This document shows, in pieces, positions 35,376-43,087 of a stretch of 64,000 bases of DNA. Each line of letters starts with the position of its first letter. Within the stretch, counting starts at the first letter, position 1. The notes beneath the pieces were generated by a model. The model was not told the DNA's origin, did not search any database, and saw only the letters and a list, made by a program, of their open reading frames with translations. The position numbers and the translations under genes were made by a program. The DNA is from Lachnospiraceae bacterium (GTDB lineage: Bacteria; Bacillota; Clostridia; Lachnospirales; Lachnospiraceae), in assembly GCA_016285575.1 (NCBI GenBank), contig JAEEQX010000001.1, forward strand, positions 20,427 to 84,426. Reading direction: 5' to 3'.

Positions 35376-37181
35376 CTACGCGTTGACTATCGCATCTGTA
35401 GGGCAAACCTGCGCACAGAGTGTACAACCGGTGCATGTGAGTGCGTCAATCTTAACCTTGCCATCCTCTCCTACGCTGAGTGCAGGACAACCGATTTCTC
35501 TGATACACTTCTTGCATCCGATGCACTTATCTGTAACCGTCATCTTTTTATTGCTCTTAACTATAGCAATACAAGGTGACTCAAAAAGGATTGCCTTAAC
35601 ACCCTTGATGGATGCCATCTCTTTAACTACTGCAACAGCCTTTTCATGTTCGAGAGGATTAACTCTCTCAACCTTGGCAACACCCATTCCAAGAAGTATC
35701 TTTTCGATACTAATCTTATCTACGAAATCACCCATCATATTTCTGCCTGTACCGGGATGGGGCTGATGTCCTGTCATAGCGGTAGTGGAGTTATCAAGAA
35801 CGCAGAGAATAATGTCTGCTTCGTTATATATTGCATTGGCAACTCCTGTCATACCAGATGCAAAGAATGTTGAATCTCCTACGAATGCAAAATTAACCGT
35901 CTCAGGATCTGTATTGAATAATCCCTGTGCCATGGTTATACCTGCACCCATGCAAAGACAAGTATCAACCATATCAAGAGGCATTGCATTACCGAGTGTA
36001 TAGCATCCTATATCTCCACAGAAGTTAGCCTTCTGACCTTTCATCGCCTGCTTAACTGCATAGAACGATGCTCTGTGAGGGCAACCTGCGCAAAGTACAG
36101 GAGGTCTTATAGGAAGCTTAATGTTCTCTTCTGCTACATCTTTTGCAGCCTCTGAATAAGGTGTGCCATTGATAAAGCACTCAATTCTTTTTGCCACATC
36201 TTCGGGAGTACACTCTCCTGCAAGAGGTGAATCAAATGTATGCTTGCCAAGCACCTTGATATTAAGGTGATGTTTTCCAGCAAGGAATATAAGTTCATCC
36301 TCAAGATAAGGATAGAGTTCTTCAACTACGAGAACTTCCTCAACTCCCTTGAGTGATTCAAGTATGAACTTTTCAGGGAAAGGATGAGGAGTTGCCACTT
36401 TTACAAGTGTTACATCATCTCTGTCCTGAATGTATTCTTTTGAATATGCGTAGCATACACCACCTGTAAGAACAGCCTTTTTATTGCCTGCTTTTCCTGT
36501 AGCGACGTTACCCTTATATGATGAAAAATCATCGCCGATGGCGGGATTTCTTTTTTCAATCATCTCATGATTCATGCGAGAGAGACGAGGGAATATAACG
36601 AACCTCTTGGAGTTTTTAACGAATCCCGCATATTCCTTGGGCTTAACTGCCTCATCATATTCAATCTCTGCGTACGCATGATCGATTCGAGTCGTTGGTC
36701 TAAAGATTACGGGAGTATGATATTTTTCAGAATATTCAAAAGCATCCTTAATCATCTCAAATGCTTCTTCTACGCTTGCAGGATCAAATACGGGGATTCT
36801 ACAATACTTACCAAAAAGTCTGGTATCCTGCTCGGTCTGTGATGATATGGGTCCGGGATCGTCGCATACTACAACAACAAGTCCACCCTCGACTCCGACA
36901 TAGGCAAGAGACATAAGTGCATCTGATGCTACATTAAGTCCCATCATCTTCATGGTTACGAGGCATCTGGCTCCAGCAAAAGAAGCGCCTGCTGCCACTT
37001 CCATCGCAGCCTTCTCATTAACTGACCACTCAACATGGACGTTTTTATCCTTGTTGTGTGCAGCTATCGTATCTATAATCTCCGACGAAGGAGTTCCCGG
37101 ATAACCGGTAGCCACATTGACGCCTGCTGCAAGTGCGCCAATCGCAATCGCCTGATTACCCATTACATACTCTTTTTTCAC
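35376..37181 (-). CDS. iorA: Indolepyruvate ferredoxin oxidoreductase, alpha subunit
   Basis: About 601 residues from a GTG at 37181, chosen because GAGAGGAA lies seven bases upstream; the open frame extends 28 codons further without a ribosome binding site. Domains in order: pyrimidine-binding/CoA domain (GNQAIAIGALAAGVNVATGYPGTPSSE), the transketolase-like middle, a TPP-binding domain (CGDIGCYTLGNAMPLDMVDTC and GDSTFFASG), and two C-terminal 4Fe-4S ferredoxin motifs (CIGCKKCIREIGCP and CTGCTLCAQVCP). It oxidises aryl-pyruvates from Trp, Phe and Tyr. Ferredoxin-linked, so typical of an anaerobe. Confidence 0.95.
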   Translation of the reverse strand: MKKEYVMGNQAIAIGALAAGVNVATGYPGTPSSEIIDTIAAHNKDKNVHVEWSVNEKAAMEVAAGASFAGARCLVTMKMMGLNVASDALMSLAYVGVEGGLVVVVCDDPGPISSQTEQDTRLFGKYCRIPVFDPASVEEAFEMIKDAFEYSEKYHTPVIFRPTTRIDHAYAEIEYDEAVKPKEYAGFVKNSKRFVIFPRLSRMNHEMIEKRNPAIGDDFSSYKGNVATGKAGNKKAVLTGGVCYAYSKEYIQDRDDVTLVKVATPHPFPEKFILESLKGVEEVLVVEELYPYLEDELIFLAGKHHLNIKVLGKHTFDSPLAGECTPEDVAKRIECFINGTPYSEAAKDVAEENIKLPIRPPVLCAGCPHRASFYAVKQAMKGQKANFCGDIGCYTLGNAMPLDMVDTCLCMGAGITMAQGLFNTDPETVNFAFVGDSTFFASGMTGVANAIYNEADIILCVLDNSTTAMTGHQPHPGTGRNMMGDFVDKISIEKILLGMGVAKVERVNPLEHEKAVAVVKEMASIKGVKAILFESPCIAIVKSNKKMTVTDKCIGCKKCIREIGCPALSVGEDGKVKIDALTCTGCTLCAQVCPTDAIVNA

Positions 37182-37224
37182 AATCAATTCCTCTCTATCT
37201 GTGTGGCTCGCACACGAAACAATG

Positions 37225-37253
37225 ATATCACATTTTAAGATGCATTTCATCAA
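37225..37253 (-). promoter_or_regulatory. Candidate promoter for the ior operon
   Basis: TTGATG (37253-37248) and TGATAT (37230-37225) with a 17-base spacer on the minus strand. The predicted transcript starts near 37218 and includes a small GTGTG-CACAC hairpin (37215-37201) before the iorA start. Confidence 0.55.
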
Positions 37254-37272
37254 AAAACTTGCCATTAATCCA

Positions 37273-37301
37273 TAGAAAAAATACCTGTTTTATTGTATAA
37301 T
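37273..37301 (+). promoter_or_regulatory. Candidate promoter for the HerA-like ATPase gene
   Basis: -10 TATAAT at 37296-37301 preceded by a weak -35 TAGAAA at 37273-37278 (17-base spacer). It is divergent from the ior promoter within about 20 bases, so one regulator could affect both. Confidence 0.55.
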
Positions 37302-37374
37302 CCTATTTAGTGTTGTTCGAGTATTTCAATACACTTCGAACTAAGAATACAAAAAGTATAAAAGGGGTGAAATC

Positions 37375-39066
37375 ATGTTTTTTGATGGCAAAATCTGGAT
37401 AGGTTTATCCAACGATGAAAAAGTATTCATATATCCTAAGATGGCTTGTCGCCACGGAATGATAGCGGGTGCTACCGGTACAGGTAAGACCGTATCACTT
37501 AAAGTATTGGCAGAGTCATTCTCATCATGCGGAGTTCCCGTATTTTTAGCAGATGTTAAAGGCGACTTATCCGGTATGTGTAAGCCCGGATTGGAAAGTG
37601 AAGATATGAAGAATCGTATCGAGAAGTTTTCTCTTGCAGAGGCAGGCTTCAAGTTCGACTCCTTCCCTACTACTTTCTGGGATGTATATGCTGAAAAAGG
37701 ACTTCCTCTTCGTACTACCATCAGTGAAATGGGACCCCTTCTTTTAGCAAGAATCCTCGGACTTAACGATGTCCAGACTGATATATTAAGCGTTATTTTC
37801 AAGATTGCTGATGATGAAGGATTACTTCTTATAGATACCAAGGATCTTCGTGCAATGCTCACATACATCGGCGAGAACGCTAAGGATTATAGCCTCACAT
37901 ACGGCAATATCTCCAAGCAGAGCCTCGGCTCAATCATCCGTTCCGTAATCGCACTTGAAGGTGAAGGTGGAGACTTATTCTTCGGTGAGCCTGCACTCAA
38001 TATCCGCGATTGGATAGGATGCGACTTCACAGGTAAGGGCAATATCCACGTGCTCGATTGTCAGAAGCTCATCAACAATCCCACAATGTACTCAACATTC
38101 ATGCTTTGGATGCTCTCAGAACTCTATGAGACACTTCCTGAAGCAGGTGATCTTGATAAACCCAGAATGGTATTCTTCTTTGATGAAGCACATATGCTTT
38201 TTGACTCAGCATCCAAGTCCTTGTTAGAGAAGATTGAGCAGATAGTAAAACTTATTCGTTCCAAGGGAGTCGGTGTATTCTTCATCACGCAGAATCCCAA
38301 GGACATTCCTGACGGCGTATTAAGTCAGCTTGGAACCAAGATACAGCATGCACTCAGAGCATATACTCCTGCAGAGTTAAAGTCAGCCAAGGCTGCATGT
38401 ATGTCATTTAGAGAGAATCCTGAATTCGATACTTTTGAGACACTTACATCACTTGGTATCGGCGAAGCACTCGTATCCGTACTTGATGAACAGGGCGTAC
38501 CTACAATGGTTAAAAAATGCAACATCCTTCCTCCTGCCAGCCAGATTGGAATAATTGATGATGCAACCAGAGCACAACAGATTAACTCTAATATGCTCTA
38601 TGTAAAATACTCCGAGTCAGTGGATAGAGATTCCGCATTCGAGTTCTTACAAAGAAAGAATATCGAAGACGAAGAAGCAAGAGCAAAAGCTGCTGAAGAA
38701 GCCGCTGCCGAGAAAGCAAGACTTAAAGAAGAAGCAGACGCAGCAAAGGCTGCTGAGAAAGCCGCACTCGCTGAGCAAAAGGCCGCTGAAAAAGCTGCTG
38801 AGAAAGCTGCACTTGCTGAACAGAAAGCTGCAGAAAAAGCTGCTGCCGCAGAACAGAAAGCCGCACAGAAGGCTATCGATGACAGAAATAAGGCCATGAA
38901 GAGCGCAGGTAAATCCGTTGCAAGTTCGGTAACCGGAACTCTCGGCCGTGAAGCGGGCAAAGCACTCGGAGGTACTGTGGGAGGTAAGTTTGGCAAGACA
39001 CTCGGAGGCAATGTCGGCGCATCGCTTGGCCGCGGATTGGTCGGTACTCTCTTCAAATTAAAATAA
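37375..39066 (+). CDS. HerA-like DUF853 ATPase with an Ala/Lys/Glu-rich coiled-coil tail
   Basis: A 563-residue protein. The N-terminal ~400 residues are a HerA/DUF853-type P-loop ATPase: Walker A GATGTGKT (about residues 31-38), an FLADVKGDLSG segment, Walker B RMVFFFDEAHMLFD, and FFITQNPKDIPDGVLSQLG. Residues about 435-510 are a low-complexity, repetitive EKAA/EQKAAEKAA coiled coil. The last ~50 residues are Gly-rich with alternating small residues (TLGREAGKALGG, GGKFGKTLGG). HerA proteins pump DNA or act in repair or defence; this stand-alone DUF853 form is of unknown role. RBS AAAGGGG. Transcribed on the plus strand against its neighbours. Confidence 0.88.
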   Translation: MFFDGKIWIGLSNDEKVFIYPKMACRHGMIAGATGTGKTVSLKVLAESFSSCGVPVFLADVKGDLSGMCKPGLESEDMKNRIEKFSLAEAGFKFDSFPTTFWDVYAEKGLPLRTTISEMGPLLLARILGLNDVQTDILSVIFKIADDEGLLLIDTKDLRAMLTYIGENAKDYSLTYGNISKQSLGSIIRSVIALEGEGGDLFFGEPALNIRDWIGCDFTGKGNIHVLDCQKLINNPTMYSTFMLWMLSELYETLPEAGDLDKPRMVFFFDEAHMLFDSASKSLLEKIEQIVKLIRSKGVGVFFITQNPKDIPDGVLSQLGTKIQHALRAYTPAELKSAKAACMSFRENPEFDTFETLTSLGIGEALVSVLDEQGVPTMVKKCNILPPASQIGIIDDATRAQQINSNMLYVKYSESVDRDSAFEFLQRKNIEDEEARAKAAEEAAAEKARLKEEADAAKAAEKAALAEQKAAEKAAEKAALAEQKAAEKAAAAEQKAAQKAIDDRNKAMKSAGKSVASSVTGTLGREAGKALGGTVGGKFGKTLGGNVGASLGRGLVGTLFKLK

Positions 39067-39160
39067 AAACATGTCCCAAAGCATTGTCTTAAAAACAACA
39101 TCTGAAAGATTGAGATATATTTTCAAATAATAAAAAAAATATGAAATGCAAATATAGATG

Positions 39161-39189
39161 TTGACAAAGAGCTTTCGGACAATTATTAT
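39161..39189 (+). promoter_or_regulatory. Sigma-A promoter of the riboflavin transporter gene
   Basis: TTGACA at 39161-39166 and TATTAT at 39184-39189 with a 17-base spacer. The transcript would start about ten bases before the FMN riboswitch. Confidence 0.82.
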
Positions 39190-39206
39190 TACAAACGAAT
39201 TAAATA

Positions 39207-39320
39207 TTCTTCGGGGTCGGGTGTAATTCCCTACCGGCGGTGACAGTCCGCGAACCACAAGTGTGGCCGAATCGGTGCAATTCCGATACCGACAGTAAAG
39301 TCTGGATGATAGAAGAAACA
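39207..39320 (+). promoter_or_regulatory. FMN riboswitch (RFN element)
   Basis: The region has all RFN blocks in order: TTCGGGGTCGGGTG, AATTCCCTACCGGCGGTGACAG, TCCGCGAAC, and the closing GACAGTAAAGTCTGGATG. It stands between a consensus promoter and a terminator and controls the downstream RibU gene. FMN binding should stop transcription. Confidence 0.97.
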
Positions 39321-39336
39321 CTATTAAGTATTTTAT

Positions 39337-39367
39337 GACTCCGTATTTTTTTACGGAGTCTTTTTTT
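39337..39367 (+). terminator. Terminator of the FMN riboswitch
   Basis: A perfect 9-bp stem GACTCCGTA with TACGGAGTC (39337-39345 with 39352-39360), a T-only loop and seven more T residues, located 73 bases before the ribU start codon. Confidence 0.93.
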
Positions 39368-39439
39368 ACCTTAATAACATCTTCTCGAAAAGAATACTAA
39401 TTCGACTAAGAATAACTCTCTATCGAAAGGATAAGTATT

Positions 39440-40228
39440 ATGAAATTCACAGTTAAGAAAATCACAACACTTGCAATGCTTGCTGCACTTGCTTATGTAG
39501 TAATGGTATTCGTAAGAATCCCCATTATGCCCGCAGCTCCCTACCTTGAATATGATCCCAAGGACATCTTACTAGTAATGGCAGGCTTTTTAATCGGACC
39601 TGTTGAAAGCACAATTATCATCATATTGGTATGCGCACTCGAGCTCGTAACAGTTAGTTCATCAGGTCTTATAGGATTCGCAATGAATGTAATCGCATCG
39701 CTTTGCTTCGTGCTTCCTGCAGCATTCATTTATCGTATTAAGAAGACACAGTTTAATGCAATACTCGGTCTTTTAATAGGTGTACTTTCCATGACAGCTT
39801 CAATGCTTCTTTGGAACTACATTATGACTCCTATCTACATGGGTGTTCCCAGAGAAGTAGTCGCAGGTATGCTTCCTACCGTATTCCTTCCCTTCAACTT
39901 GATCAAGGCAGGAATCAATATGGCTCTTACACTTATCGTGTATAAGCCCATCTCAATTGTTCTTCATAAGTCAGGAATCCTTGAAGAGAAGTCGATTAGC
40001 ACTAAGGCAAAATTAAAGACTGATAGTGCAACAGAAACTACTACTGAAGCTACTACTGATACTACTACAAAAGAAGCAAGCGAAGCTGCTGATAAAAGTG
40101 AGACTGCATCAACTGATAACAATGTTAAAGCCAAGAAGACAACAAAGAAAAAGTTTTCACCCATCGCGACACTCGCTGGAGTATTAATACTCCTTATATG
40201 TATCGCAGCTATCTTCTTTATTAAGTAA
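39440..40228 (+). CDS. ribU: Riboflavin ECF transporter S component (RibU) with an extra C-terminal helix
   Basis: Residues 1-180 are the RibU S component: TLAMLAALAYVVMVFVRIPIMPAAPYLEYDPKDI at the N-terminus is the classical riboflavin-binding start, followed by GPVESTIIIILV and LPFNLIKAGINMALT. Six membrane helices are expected. Unlike standard RibU (about 190-200 residues), a Thr/Glu/Ala/Lys-rich linker (about residues 185-235) and a final hydrophobic segment (about 238-262) are added. It would bind riboflavin and work with a shared ECF module encoded elsewhere. The FMN riboswitch upstream confirms the substrate class. Confidence 0.93.
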   Translation: MKFTVKKITTLAMLAALAYVVMVFVRIPIMPAAPYLEYDPKDILLVMAGFLIGPVESTIIIILVCALELVTVSSSGLIGFAMNVIASLCFVLPAAFIYRIKKTQFNAILGLLIGVLSMTASMLLWNYIMTPIYMGVPREVVAGMLPTVFLPFNLIKAGINMALTLIVYKPISIVLHKSGILEEKSISTKAKLKTDSATETTTEATTDTTTKEASEAADKSETASTDNNVKAKKTTKKKFSPIATLAGVLILLICIAAIFFIK

Positions 40229-40318
40229 TATACTTTTGTCAGTCTTGGAATTTTTTAGAAATGTGACTCTAAGATTTTTATAGATATAGTTTTGGCGTAA
40301 GTTGTTTTTCTGTGATTA

Positions 40319-40355
40319 GCGGATAGGTTTTATAGCCTATTCGCTTTTCTTTTTA
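40319..40355. terminator. Convergent terminator between ribU and the YhhN-like gene
   Basis: A 9-bp stem (40319-40327 with 40336-40344, one G-U pair) and an eight-base loop. T residues follow on the plus strand for ribU, and A residues precede for the minus strand, so it may stop both convergent transcripts. Confidence 0.85.
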
Positions 40356-40382
40356 CAACAAAAAAAATATGAATTAAGAATC

Positions 40383-41078
40383 TTATTTATTAGCGTCTTC
40401 CTTAGTAGCCAGTCCACATAAAAGAATGGAAAATGCAAGAAGACACTGTCCCGGATAATATGTTAAGTGACATGCGTAAATTGCATACTCCCAAGCATTA
40501 GAAAAGATATGCATAACAAGTAACATATCAGATACGAAGAACAATATACCTCCTATAGCAAAAGCTATGGAGAATAGTTTTTTTAGTGATATGGCATTGG
40601 CTATAGCCTTACCGGTCATCATGGATATAATCAACGAATAAGCGACGCAGATAACCAATTTATCAGGCTCGCTTATATTCATACCGGGGAATAAAAACAG
40701 ATAGCATAATGCGATAACAAGAAGTACCGCCGCAGGGATAAAATCAGTTGGTTTTATCTTCTTCAAGAAAGCCTGAGCAACTATATAAAATACATGTGCC
40801 AATGCAAATATAATTGCACCGAATATAAAGTTAGAATCTATAACAATATCTGCTATAAAAGAAAAAGTTAGCGCTATAGCTACAAATGCTTTGAATTTGA
40901 TATCCGAATTCTTTTTTACTATCTCATGAATCAGATTAACAAGTCCAATGAGTACGAAGCCAAAACTTGTAAGGGCTTTTTCCTGTATCAATCTGTCACG
41001 CATATAAAGAGCGCAACCGCATGCTACTGCGATTGCGAGCAAAATGTCTGCTATTATTACACCCTTATTTATCTTCAT
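40383..41078 (-). CDS. YhhN/TMEM86-like membrane protein (lysoplasmalogenase family)
   Basis: A protein of about 231 residues from ATG 41078, chosen because GAGAAG lies just upstream; an upstream in-frame ATG at 41126 has none. It has about seven to eight hydrophobic helices. The typical motifs are FSFIADIVID near the first third, FALAHVFYIVAQ and LFFVSDMLLVMH near the C-terminus, with paired acidic residues inside helices. The animal homologue TMEM86B hydrolyses lysoplasmalogens; several anaerobic Firmicutes make plasmalogens, so this is a sensible but unproven role. Confidence 0.82.
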   Translation of the reverse strand: MKINKGVIIADILLAIAVACGCALYMRDRLIQEKALTSFGFVLIGLVNLIHEIVKKNSDIKFKAFVAIALTFSFIADIVIDSNFIFGAIIFALAHVFYIVAQAFLKKIKPTDFIPAAVLLVIALCYLFLFPGMNISEPDKLVICVAYSLIISMMTGKAIANAISLKKLFSIAFAIGGILFFVSDMLLVMHIFSNAWEYAIYACHLTYYPGQCLLAFSILLCGLATKEDANK

Positions 41079-41164
41079 AATTCTTCTCAAAAAATTATAT
41101 AAATCGTTCCAACATACTTTTACCAAAGTGTAGAAAGAACATATTTTAAATACCTATATGTATT

Positions 41165-42013
41165 TTAATTATTGGGATAAAATGCAATTGCGAAAGCTCC
41201 GGGTCCTGCATATGTACCGATGGTTGCACCTACGCTTACTCTTTTTATCTCGTTTTCTTTTCCGTTAAAAAGATGCTTGCCCTCTTCCATGAACTTGTTA
41301 AGAAGTTCATCGGCGTTACCTGTACAGCCTACGCAAAGAGGCATCGAGAAATCTATTCCGCCAAGTTCTTCAACCTTGGCGATGATAGTTGCGATTCCTT
41401 TTTTTGCACCGCGAACTTTTCCGAATACTTCCACCACACCATCTGTAATAGTGATAGCAGGCTTAATGGAAAGCATCTCTCCCACAAACGCTGCAGTTGA
41501 TGATAATCTTCCGCCAATCTTTAAGTACTCCAATGTATCAAATATACTGAGGACTCTGGCTCTGCCTGTAAGAGAGGCTATCTCGTCTGCAATCTCTTTT
41601 GCACTCTTACCCTGATCTCTAAGTCTGACTGCCTGTTCAACAAGTATATAGTAGGAAATACAAAACTGCTTGGAATCGATGACATATACTTTGCCTTCGA
41701 ATTCACTTGCAGCTATGTTGGCACTCTGATAAGTACCGGATACACCCGATGAGATTGTGAGGCATACAACTTCGTTGCCTTTTTCTACCTCTTTTTTGAA
41801 TATATCTTCATAATCGGCAGGAGAAATCTGACTGGTCTTGGGTATCTCTCCGCCGGTCAGTCTCTCGTAAAATCTTTCGTTGGTAATAGTAACTGCATCC
41901 AGGAACTCTTCTTCGCCAAATCTTATCTTAAGAGGCAATATGTTAATGCCCCACTCTTTTGCCATATCCTGTGATACATCACTGGCTGAATCAGCTATTA
42001 TGCTTACACCCAT
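41165..42013 (-). CDS. DegV family fatty-acid-binding protein
   Basis: A 282-residue two-domain protein with the family start VSIIADSASDVSQDMAKEWGINILPLKI, the TSQISPADYEDIFK segment and LTISSGVSGTYQSA, all lipid-head-contacting blocks of DegV/FakB. FakB proteins deliver fatty acids to the kinase FakA. The length is normal. A good ribosome binding site (CGGAGGA) precedes ATG 42013. It stands alone, with no fakA nearby. Confidence 0.93.
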   Translation of the reverse strand: MGVSIIADSASDVSQDMAKEWGINILPLKIRFGEEEFLDAVTITNERFYERLTGGEIPKTSQISPADYEDIFKKEVEKGNEVVCLTISSGVSGTYQSANIAASEFEGKVYVIDSKQFCISYYILVEQAVRLRDQGKSAKEIADEIASLTGRARVLSIFDTLEYLKIGGRLSSTAAFVGEMLSIKPAITITDGVVEVFGKVRGAKKGIATIIAKVEELGGIDFSMPLCVGCTGNADELLNKFMEEGKHLFNGKENEIKRVSVGATIGTYAGPGAFAIAFYPNN

Positions 42014-42138
42014 CTTTTACACATCCTCCGTTAATCACGCGTAAATTCATTATAAAACAATACAGTTACGCTGACAAGAACGTATGCAATCGTATTTTTC
42101 ATTCAAAGAGGTGTGTTACTAAGCTTTATCAAAAATAT

Positions 42139-42167
42139 TTTTCATAACAGCCACGGGACTATATAAT
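42139..42167 (+). promoter_or_regulatory. Candidate promoter for the two-component operon
   Basis: -10 TATAAT at 42162-42167 and a weak -35 TTTTCA at 42139-42144 (17-base spacer). This gives a leader of about 160 bases before the response-regulator start. Confidence 0.6.
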
Positions 42168-42196
42168 GGAAGTGAACAGTGAATATAAATTTAAAT

Positions 42197-42245
42197 CCGG
42201 AATTAGAGAACCGGAATTTAGGATTAGTAGTAAGAATTTAGGTTA
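42197..42245 (+). repeat. Direct repeats in the leader of the two-component operon
   Basis: CCGGAATTA (42197-42205) recurs as CCGGAATTTA (42211-42220), and GAATTTAGG occurs at 42214-42222 and again at 42234-42242, exactly 20 bases apart (about two helical turns). Downstream is a 7-bp hairpin (42277-42283 with 42297-42303). These may be operator half-sites for the encoded regulator or another protein. Nothing else is recognisable in 42014-42335. Confidence 0.55.
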
Positions 42246-42335
42246 AAAAGTAAAAATGGAAATTGCAAGAATACATACAGGATATATCAAGGATACATCC
42301 TGTCTCTATCATAGATAGTGAAATGAGGGTCGACT

Positions 42336-43013
42336 ATGAAATACAAGATGCTATGCGTTGAAGATGACAGCCAGATACGCGAGATAATTGAGGATTATTT
42401 TACAGGTAAAAAAGATAACGAATTTGAGATAAGAGTCGCAAAAGACGGGCTTGAAGCCAAGGATGCAATAGAAGATGAAGAATACGACATCATCCTTTTA
42501 GACGTTATGCTTCCGCATCTCGATGGTTTTTCCATCTGTAAAATGATCAGAAAGAAAAGTGATGTTCCTGTAATCTTTTTAACCGCAAGAACTCTTGAAG
42601 AAGACGTTCTTCTAGGATTCGAAACAGGTTGCGATGATTACATAACCAAGCCTTTTTCTCTCGCAACACTTTATGCAAAATGTATTGCACTCTTAAACCG
42701 CGCAAAAGGAATGGTAGTCAGCGAAACCGCCAGCATAGGCGCCATCAGCATCAATTACAATACGATGGTAGTTGAAGCTGACGGAAACAAAATCGAATTA
42801 GCACCAAAAGAATTCGAACTCCTCTCGTACTTAATCAAGCATAAGGACTGGGTTATCAGCAGAGAAACCCTTCTTAATGCAGTATGGGGATATGACTTCG
42901 AAGGTGGTGACAGAGTAGTCGACAATCATATCAAAAAGCTTCGCAAGGCACTTGGTAATTCAGGTGACCAGATTAAAACCATCATTTCAAAAGGATACAA
43001 AATAACTGAGTAG
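42336..43013 (+). CDS. OmpR-family response regulator
   Basis: A 225-residue regulator. The receiver domain (residues 1-120) has the acidic pair in CVEDDSQ, the phosphorylation site in IILLDVMLPHLDGF (Asp about 53), the switch threonine in IFLTART and the lysine in DDYITKPFS. The C-terminal winged helix (about 130-225) has ELAPKEFELLSYLIKHKDWVISRETLLNAVWGYD and a terminal VRVVDNHIKKLRKAL. It pairs with the histidine kinase 74 bases downstream. Target genes are unknown; repeats in its own leader suggest autoregulation. RBS GAGGG. Confidence 0.95.
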   Translation: MKYKMLCVEDDSQIREIIEDYFTGKKDNEFEIRVAKDGLEAKDAIEDEEYDIILLDVMLPHLDGFSICKMIRKKSDVPVIFLTARTLEEDVLLGFETGCDDYITKPFSLATLYAKCIALLNRAKGMVVSETASIGAISINYNTMVVEADGNKIELAPKEFELLSYLIKHKDWVISRETLLNAVWGYDFEGGDRVVDNHIKKLRKALGNSGDQIKTIISKGYKITE

Positions 43014-43087
43014 TTAAGCCATTAGCTTTATTCCAAAAAGCTACAGGAAACGTCTAATAAGCATCATCTACTGATATAGGAGCCACT

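Noticed and set aside
38760-38880. Tandem DNA repeats that could be a CRISPR-like or mobile element
   Set aside because: The repeats are in frame and encode the coiled coil; there are no spacers or flanking direct repeats.
38598-39101. Antisense Ala/Ser-rich frame opposite the HerA-like ATPase tail
   Set aside because: It is the low-complexity complement of the Ala/Lys/Glu repeat and not an independent gene.
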